Source: Treponema sp. (GTDB taxonomy: Bacteria > Spirochaetota > Spirochaetia > Treponematales > Breznakiellaceae). From it: DNA of 5,702 nucleotides. The position numbers and the translations under genes are program-made. Of this stretch, positions 1-3,549 are shown piece by piece; position 1 is the first letter of the stretch, and every line of letters begins with the position of its first letter. Location: NCBI GenBank assembly GCA_031259345.1, contig JAIRLQ010000521.1, forward strand, positions 1 to 5,702, given 5' to 3'. Under the pieces are notes generated by a model. It ran no database searches and was not told the DNA's origin. It saw nothing but the letters and a program-made list of their open reading frames with translations.

Positions 1-333
1 CTTATGGGGGGCAATGTCAAACTTGCCCTGGAGCTGCGCCGGCTTATGGGAGGTCCGGGGGCGGAAGAACAGAAAGAACAGGTTCTGACTTTTAATGTGC
101 GTTTCAATGACGCGTGGACCATTCCTAATACTCCCGGATTCGTGATGAATGTCATTTTCAGCAACGCCGAACTTAAATGGGCGTTTCCCCTTACCCATAA
201 ATTCTCGCTCTATGTGGCTGACAGTTTTGCGTTTTTGCACATCAACCTGCTGCATGAAAAAAGCCCGGACTTCCCAAATATTACCCGCTGGTACAACTGC
301 GTCCAGGTTGGGGTAAAGATTCTTTTGGGTTGA
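1..333 (+). CDS. C-terminal part of an unrecognised beta-rich protein, possibly an outer-membrane barrel
   Basis: The reading frame is open from the first base and ends at a TGA at 331-333, so the true start lies upstream; the ATG at position 4 has no special claim to be the start. I do not recognise the family. The 110 visible residues contain alternating polar/hydrophobic stretches typical of beta strands (VLTFNVRFNDAW, FVMNVIFSNAELKWAF, FSLYVADSFAFLHINLL) and end in WYNCVQVGVKILLG, an amphipathic strand at the extreme C-terminus. That pattern fits an outer-membrane barrel or another all-beta exported protein, but this is inference: no signal peptide can be seen because the N-terminus is missing. 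The gene converges on the minus-strand glycosylase-like gene with a 56-bp spacer. Confidence 0.6.
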   Translation, partial: LMGGNVKLALELRRLMGGPGAEEQKEQVLTFNVRFNDAWTIPNTPGFVMNVIFSNAELKWAFPLTHKFSLYVADSFAFLHINLLHEKSPDFPNITRWYNCVQVGVKILLG

Positions 334-385
334 AAGGCGGAGGGGCCTTTACAAAGGGGGCGGAACGCCGCTTGGGCGGCTCTTT
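333..385. terminator. Two small hairpins in the convergent spacer, possible bidirectional terminator
   Basis: Hairpin one has AAAGGC (333-338) pairing with GCCTTT (345-350) around a 6-nt loop and starts on the last base of the stop codon of the upstream gene. Hairpin two has GCCGC (367-371) pairing with GCGGC (376-380) around TTGG, followed by TCTTT on the plus strand. Both lie between two converging genes, where terminators are expected, but the stems are short and the T tracts poor, so this is only a weak call. Confidence 0.35.
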
Positions 386-389
386 ACGG

Positions 390-1187
390 TCAAGTCTTAA
401 GGCTATAGGCTCCCATTACCCGGCTGCGGTAGGCTGCGCCTATGCGCGCAAGGGTTTCGGCTGCCGTTTCGCCGGGCTGCCGCTGCTTTTCCAAATCAAT
501 TGTAAACTGGTTCATGGAAAAGTGGCGGTAGAAAAAAACGTCTTCCCTGCGGACGGGTAAGGCGGCATATAGTTCTTTTATGCGTTCTGTGTAGGCTTCA
601 AAAATGCCGCCTTTTTTCATTTCAGAATAGCCTATAATCCACACCGGAACTTTCGCCGGGGCTAAAGGCCGGGGGGGCGCTTGCGGGTTTTCCGCAAAGC
701 ATTTGTGAAATTCCAAAAGAAGATCCGCCATTGCCGCTTGTGAGTCAACTATCGCTTTTTCCACTGTGCCGCCGCCCAGGCGGCACAGTTCCGCAAGGTC
801 TGCGGTACGGGGGCTGTGTATAGGCGTCTTGTTAAGTATAATTACGTTTTTACGAAAATCAATTTTTAATTCCGGGTGTTCACGGAAAAACTTTTCGGCA
901 ATTTTCCCCGAAGGCCCCACAAGATAACGGCGGTTTTCCGCGGCCTGTTCACGGCGGCCGGGGTTGTCGGCAACCAGAATAAGGCGGATTTCGTCCTCTT
1001 GCCCAATATCGTCCAGAGCCCGGTTATATACCACCGGGGTTTCTACCGTATACGAAGGGCCTTTACGCCGGTTAACAAGTTCCTGTTCAAAATGGGCAAG
1101 GCCGGGCAGTGTCCGGTTTAGTTTTTCCGCAAAAGAACGGTATTTTTCCCGCGCCGTTTTAAACCTTTTCCAGGCGTTTTTATCCAT
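390..1187 (-). CDS. Uracil-DNA glycosylase superfamily-like protein, 265 aa
   Basis: The frame is open up to 1286, but the first 33 codons of the longer version run through the palindromic spacer. The ATG at 1187 is preceded by GGAG four bases away and starts a normal-looking sequence (MDKNAWKRF), so I use it. The fold-level signature is that of the uracil-DNA glycosylase superfamily: a hydrophobic strand then ADNPGRRE (about 73-80) at the place of the GEAPG/GINPG motif, YLVGPSGK (88-95) matching the usual FVGPSGK stretch, NVIILNKTPIHSP (114-126), a strand WIIGYSE (183-189), and RHFSMNQF (221-228) where the family has its H-P-S motif. In known members these bind DNA and cut out uracil or related bases. 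Here the first motif has Asp-Asn in place of Glu-Ala, and the histidine motif lacks proline, so base-excision activity is not assured; it could be a divergent or non-catalytic member. No own promoter is visible; it may be read from the gene upstream on the same strand. Confidence 0.72.
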   Translation of the reverse strand: MDKNAWKRFKTAREKYRSFAEKLNRTLPGLAHFEQELVNRRKGPSYTVETPVVYNRALDDIGQEDEIRLILVADNPGRREQAAENRRYLVGPSGKIAEKFFREHPELKIDFRKNVIILNKTPIHSPRTADLAELCRLGGGTVEKAIVDSQAAMADLLLEFHKCFAENPQAPPRPLAPAKVPVWIIGYSEMKKGGIFEAYTERIKELYAALPVRREDVFFYRHFSMNQFTIDLEKQRQPGETAAETLARIGAAYRSRVMGAYSLKT

Positions 1188-1191
1188 GGGT

Positions 1192-1223
1192 CTCCAATGA
1201 TTGAATCCGGCAGGGATGCCGGA
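1192..1223. repeat. 32-bp direct repeat, copy 1, with a 6-bp stem hairpin
   Basis: This copy matches 1275-1306 at 29 of 32 positions; the three mismatches sit together at 1201-1203. It contains TCCGGC (1206-1211), loop AGGGAT, and GCCGGA (1218-1223). Read on the minus strand, its far end is TCATTGGAG, and that GGAG is the probable ribosome binding site of the glycosylase-like gene starting at 1187. The repeat therefore abuts, and partly forms, the translation start region. Confidence 0.85.
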
Positions 1224-1228
1224 CAGCG

Positions 1229-1250
1229 CCCGCCGCCGCAAGGCGGCGGG
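1229..1250. repeat. Perfect 9-bp GC hairpin with a GCAA loop
   Basis: CCCGCCGCC (1229-1237) pairs with GGCGGCGGG (1242-1250) around GCAA. GCAA is a GNRA tetraloop on the plus-strand transcript; the minus-strand transcript would carry TTGC instead. It is one of four hairpins packed between 1206 and 1311, and has no T tract. Confidence 0.8.
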
Positions 1251-1253
1251 GTG

Positions 1254-1278
1254 GGAGTTTCGGCAAAGCCGAAACTCC
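1254..1278. repeat. Perfect 11-bp hairpin with a 3-nt loop
   Basis: GGAGTTTCGGC (1254-1264) pairs exactly with GCCGAAACTCC (1268-1278) around AAA. Its right arm overlaps the first four bases (CTCC) of the second 32-bp direct repeat, so the hairpin and the direct repeat look like parts of one composite element. There is no coding evidence across it on either strand. Confidence 0.85.
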
Positions 1279-1306
1279 AATGACAAAATCCGGCAGGGAT
1301 GCCGGA
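1275..1306. repeat. 32-bp direct repeat, copy 2
   Basis: This is the second copy of the element at 1192-1223, shifted by 83 bp. It shares the 9-base CTCCAATGA start and the 20-base block ending in GCCGGA; only the three bases at 1284-1286 differ from copy 1. Those three bases (CAA) lengthen the stem of the internal hairpin to 11 bp together with the TTG at 1309-1311. Confidence 0.85.
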
Positions 1307-1311
1307 TTTTG
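1284..1311 (-). terminator. Likely intrinsic terminator of the 237-residue gene
   Basis: CAAAATCCGGC (1284-1294) pairs perfectly with GCCGGATTTTG (1301-1311) around a 6-nt loop. On the minus strand it begins directly after the TAA stop codon at 1312-1314. The GC core is flanked by an A run and a T run on both strands, as in a bidirectional rho-independent terminator. The T run is only four bases and is part of the stem, so termination may be incomplete, leaving some read-through into the gene starting at 1187. Confidence 0.6.
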
Positions 1312-2025
1312 TTACGGAATGATGGCGCTAAACAGCGGGCCGAAGGGCCCTTCCCCCTTCTGGCCGCCTTTCCGGTTCTCGTAGCGGAGGCTGAACCAGA
1401 CGGTTTTGCCCGAATCGCCCTCGAAGTTGAAGCGGTACTTCTTGCGGTGGGTGAAAGTCGAGTGGGGGAGGTCGCCCCCCTTTTCGGGCGGGGCGCTGAT
1501 GCGGAGCGTGTCGGCCGCGGTGGGCTCGGCTATGATGCCCCAGAAGATGCGCACGCCGTAGTCGACCCCGGGCGGGTCGTTGCCGACGCCGGCCACCTTG
1601 CGGATGCCGGCAAGCTCGATCAGGTGCCTCCCGGGGTAGACCACGTCCGCCTCGGGCTGGCAGGTGGGGCAGGGCGTGTCGGTGCGCTCGTGGTCGATGG
1701 GGGGAATCCCCATGTTGAGAAGATGCTCCGCCGTTACGATGTCCGGGAAGCCCCGGAACCAGACTTGGATGAAGCGGCTCAGGACCGGCTTGCTCCGGTT
1801 GTAGCCGTCGTGCATCGCCGCCGTGTCCGCCGGGAGGTGGGGCCTTAAGGTACGGGCATACCCGGCATACCAGAGCGCGTAGGCGTCGTTCAGCGCGGTA
1901 ACTTCCGCCTCGGGGATGTGGGTCCACACCGGCGGGGGCGTTGTCATGTGCCCGACATATTGGACAATGTTCAGGAAAAACTGATTGTACTTATGCCCGC
2001 AGGACGGGATCAGTTTTTTAGCCAT
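1312..2025 (-). CDS. Hypothetical protein, 237 aa, with a probable fibronectin-III-like C-terminal half
   Basis: The start chosen is the ATG at 2025 (MAKKLIPSC), which has GGAGG five bases upstream (2031-2035). The frame is open back to an ATG at 2130 that also has a GGAG in front of it, but those 35 extra codons are repeat sequence. The N-terminal half (about 10-105) looks helical and is rich in Trp, Tyr and Phe, including LNDAYALWYAGYARTL (45-60) and FIQVWFRGF (85-93), followed by NMGIPPIDHERTDTP (104-118) and a CPTC pair (119-122). The C-terminal half is beta-rich, with GVRIFWGI, KTVWFSLRYEN (207-217) and a final GPLFSAIIP. From memory this layout resembles a family of hypothetical proteins in spirochaetes and Bacteroides-like bacteria whose second half is immunoglobulin/fibronectin-like; function is unknown. 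No signal peptide or membrane segment is seen. The gene is much richer in G+C than the kinase gene to its right, and the same hairpin arms occur on both sides of it. Confidence 0.75.
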   Translation of the reverse strand: MAKKLIPSCGHKYNQFFLNIVQYVGHMTTPPPVWTHIPEAEVTALNDAYALWYAGYARTLRPHLPADTAAMHDGYNRSKPVLSRFIQVWFRGFPDIVTAEHLLNMGIPPIDHERTDTPCPTCQPEADVVYPGRHLIELAGIRKVAGVGNDPPGVDYGVRIFWGIIAEPTAADTLRISAPPEKGGDLPHSTFTHRKKYRFNFEGDSGKTVWFSLRYENRKGGQKGEGPFGPLFSAIIP

Positions 2026-2030
2026 ATATA

Positions 2031-2035
2031 CCTCC
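2031..2035 (-). promoter_or_regulatory. Shine-Dalgarno GGAGG deciding the start at 2025
   Basis: CCTCC on the plus strand reads GGAGG on the minus strand, five bases before the ATG at 2025. It is stronger than the GGAG in front of the upstream in-frame ATG at 2130, and supports the shorter protein. Confidence 0.75.
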
Positions 2036-2051
2036 ATAATTATGTTGTATA

Positions 2052-2095
2052 GCCGGATGCCTTGCGTATCCGGCCGGATGCCAAATTTATCCGGC
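2052..2095. repeat. Twin palindromes: two 21-bp units with GCCGGAT/ATCCGGC arms
   Basis: GCCGGAT (2052-2058) pairs with ATCCGGC (2068-2074), and GCCGGAT (2073-2079) pairs with ATCCGGC (2089-2095), each around a 9-nt loop. The two hairpins share two bases, and their junction (2068-2079) is itself the 12-bp perfect palindrome ATCCGGCCGGAT. Read as direct repeats, the units at 2052-2072 and 2073-2093 agree at 15 of 21 positions. They lie in the predicted leader of the minus-strand gene, just upstream of its ribosome binding site, where alternative folding could affect translation (inference). Confidence 0.8.
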
Positions 2096-2108
2096 TTGTC
2101 GCTCCATT

Positions 2109-2202
2109 CATCTGCTCCGGGGAGCCGCATCTTTACTCCGGGGAGCTGCGTCTTTACTCCAAAGCGCTGCGTCTTTACCCCAGGGAGCTACGTCTTTACT
2201 CC
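2109..2202. repeat. Degenerate 21-bp tandem repeat array, about 4.5 units
   Basis: Units begin at 2128, 2149, 2170 and 2191, with a shorter 19-base relative at 2109-2127. The most constant part is CGTCTTTACTCC on the plus strand, which is GGAGTAAAGACG on the minus strand. The last unit is cut off after 2202. As 21 is seven codons, every frame shows a heptapeptide repeat, for example SKDAAPW on the minus strand and GSCVFTP on the plus strand. I see no convincing gene there. The array lies inside the predicted leader of the minus-strand 237-residue gene. Confidence 0.8.
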
Positions 2203-2213
2203 AAGAATAGGGT

Positions 2214-2242
2214 ATAATAGCACGGGGCGGGGGAATGTGCAA
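2214..2242 (-). promoter_or_regulatory. Sigma-70-type promoter for the 237-residue gene
   Basis: On the minus strand, TTGCAC (2242-2237) is followed after exactly 17 bases by TATTAT (2219-2214): four and five of six matches to the consensus boxes. Transcription would begin near 2207, giving a leader of roughly 180 bases that contains the whole 21-bp array and the twin palindromes. This is a sequence match only. Confidence 0.5.
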
Positions 2243-2303
2243 GGGCAGCCCAAAACGCAGCAATGAAGCATGGACGCACGGCGCTTTTTTTCGAAAATAT
2301 CCA

Positions 2304-2332
2304 TTGTATTTCCGGTCGGAACCTGATAAACT
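2304..2332 (+). promoter_or_regulatory. Possible sigma-70-type promoter for the FIST-kinase operon
   Basis: TTGTAT (2304-2309) is followed after 17 bases by TAAACT (2327-2332). The expected transcript start, near 2339, leaves a leader of about 50 bases before the FIST gene. The stretch just downstream (2337-2353) is very AT-rich. The boxes match only moderately, so another promoter in this AT-rich stretch is possible. It is divergent from the minus-strand promoter, with about 60 bp between the two -35 boxes. Confidence 0.4.
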
Positions 2333-2387
2333 ATCCAATATATTTAAATCTTAAGAAAACGCAATAGTCTTGTAAAGAGGAACGGGT

Positions 2388-3536
2388 ATGGTAAGGATAG
2401 TCAGTGCGCATACGGAAGAGTTGGACGAAGCCGACCAGGCCGTTGCGGAAATTCTGGAACAAATTAAAAAATTAAACTTAGATCAAAATTCGGCAGGTCT
2501 TATAAGCTGCCATGGCGAATTTATCGAAAATGGATCGGTTAAAAAAATTTGTGAAGCTCTTTCGTTTCCGGTTATCGGGTTAACCACCATGAGCAGCGCC
2601 GATAACAGCGGCTACGGCATGTATCAGCTAAGTTTAGCAATTCTGACCAGTAACGACTGTACTTTCTCCGCTTCAAACGCCGTCTCTGTTTCGGCGCAAA
2701 ATTACAAAGCGTCTATATCCGCCGCCTATAAAGAAGCCAGGGGGAAACTTAAAGCGGATCCGTCATTCATAATCGCCATCCTTCCCCTTACCCATGATAT
2801 AAACATCACGGATATTCTTAACCACCTTGACGCCGAATGTGGGGGCCGGCCCATCTGGGGTTCCGTATCGGTAGACGATAGTATAAAGTTTGAAAACTGC
2901 CAAACCATTTGCTGCGGCACAAACGGCAAGTTAGATTTGGCTATGCTTCTTGTGGAAGGGCCGGTCAAACCTGAATTTATCGTTACCGCCCTGCCTGACC
3001 GCAATATTCACCCCCGTAAGGGCTTTATTACCGAATCCGAAGGCTGCCTTATAAAAAAAATAAATAATATGCCCCTGATAGAATATTTTGCCGATCTGGG
3101 GATAGAGCTTCACCTCGGAGTAGACGCTACCGCGGTGCCGCTGATTGTAGACTACGGGCCGGGCGGCAAAGCGGCCCTGGGGTTGCAGCTCCTGGAAGAC
3201 GGTACCGCCTTTTGCGTCGGGGAAATGCCTGTCGGCACAGCCTTCTCTATCGGCAGTATTGACCCCCCTGGCATACTCGAAACTGCCGAGGCCACAATAA
3301 CAAAAGCCCTTGCATCGGGCAATCAAGGGGGTATCCTTATGTTCCCCTGCGTAACCCGTTACCTTATGCTGGCGCCTTCCAGCGAAGATGAGCTAAAAAA
3401 AATAACAGCTTTTATAAACGGCAAAATCCCCTACTGGCTCGCTTATTCAGGCGGTGAAATCTGCCCCGTCAGGGGAGCCGACGGCAAATACCGCAACCAA
3501 ATTCACAACTATACTTTTTCAGCTCTGGCGCTGTAA
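2388..3536 (+). CDS. FIST-domain sensory protein, 382 aa
   Basis: The ATG at 2388 follows AAAGAGG with a 7-base gap, a good ribosome binding site. The protein has the two-part FIST architecture, a domain thought to bind small ligands such as amino acids in bacterial signalling. The N-terminal FIST part spans about residues 15-195: a hydrophobic strand GLISCHGEF (37-45), PVIGLTTMSS (61-70), FIIAILPLTHD, and the glycine-rich GGRPIWGSVSVDD (152-164). The C-terminal part spans about 215-382 and ends with AYSGGEICPV (352-361) and HNYTFSALAL (373-382), matching the usual closing G-E-I-x-P and N-x-T strand pattern. No signal peptide or membrane helix is visible, so it should be cytosolic. The next gene, 13 bp downstream, is a hybrid histidine kinase, so the FIST protein most likely senses a metabolite and controls that kinase by direct contact. 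The ligand cannot be told from the sequence. Confidence 0.87.
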   Translation: MVRIVSAHTEELDEADQAVAEILEQIKKLNLDQNSAGLISCHGEFIENGSVKKICEALSFPVIGLTTMSSADNSGYGMYQLSLAILTSNDCTFSASNAVSVSAQNYKASISAAYKEARGKLKADPSFIIAILPLTHDINITDILNHLDAECGGRPIWGSVSVDDSIKFENCQTICCGTNGKLDLAMLLVEGPVKPEFIVTALPDRNIHPRKGFITESEGCLIKKINNMPLIEYFADLGIELHLGVDATAVPLIVDYGPGGKAALGLQLLEDGTAFCVGEMPVGTAFSIGSIDPPGILETAEATITKALASGNQGGILMFPCVTRYLMLAPSSEDELKKITAFINGKIPYWLAYSGGEICPVRGADGKYRNQIHNYTFSALAL

Positions 3537-3549
3537 AGACTGGTACCTT

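Noticed and set aside
876..1200. Plus-strand open frames of 78-81 codons opposite the glycosylase-like gene
   Set aside because: They are short, overlap each other and the real gene, and show no motifs.
1188..1286. Longer 298-residue form of the glycosylase-like protein
   Set aside because: The extra N-terminal codons run through the hairpins; the ATG at 1187 has GGAG in front of it and begins a more natural sequence.
1201..1848. Plus-strand open frame of 215 codons opposite the 237-residue gene
   Set aside because: It starts inside the hairpin spacer, has a low-complexity Arg/Val/Gly/Ala-rich translation, and is explained by the high G+C of the minus-strand gene, which has a good ribosome binding site and family-like motifs.
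1328..1927. Minus-strand open frame of 199 codons in another frame of the same region
   Set aside because: Its translation is an Arg/Pro/His-rich shadow with no domain pattern; the overlapping 237-residue frame is the real gene.
2109..2202. CRISPR-like array
   Set aside because: The repeats are contiguous 21-bp units without unique spacers, and no cas gene is present.
2265..2307. Possible hairpin between CATGGA and TCCATTG upstream of the FIST gene
   Set aside because: The arms are only about five bases long and more than 20 bases apart; such pairing is expected by chance.
1985..2338. Open frames on both strands across the 21-bp array with heptapeptide repeats (FTPGSCV-like and SKDAAPW-like)
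   Set aside because: Any 21-bp repeat gives heptapeptides in every frame. The minus-strand frame begins upstream of the predicted promoter, neither frame has a ribosome binding site I can support, and no homologue is recognised.
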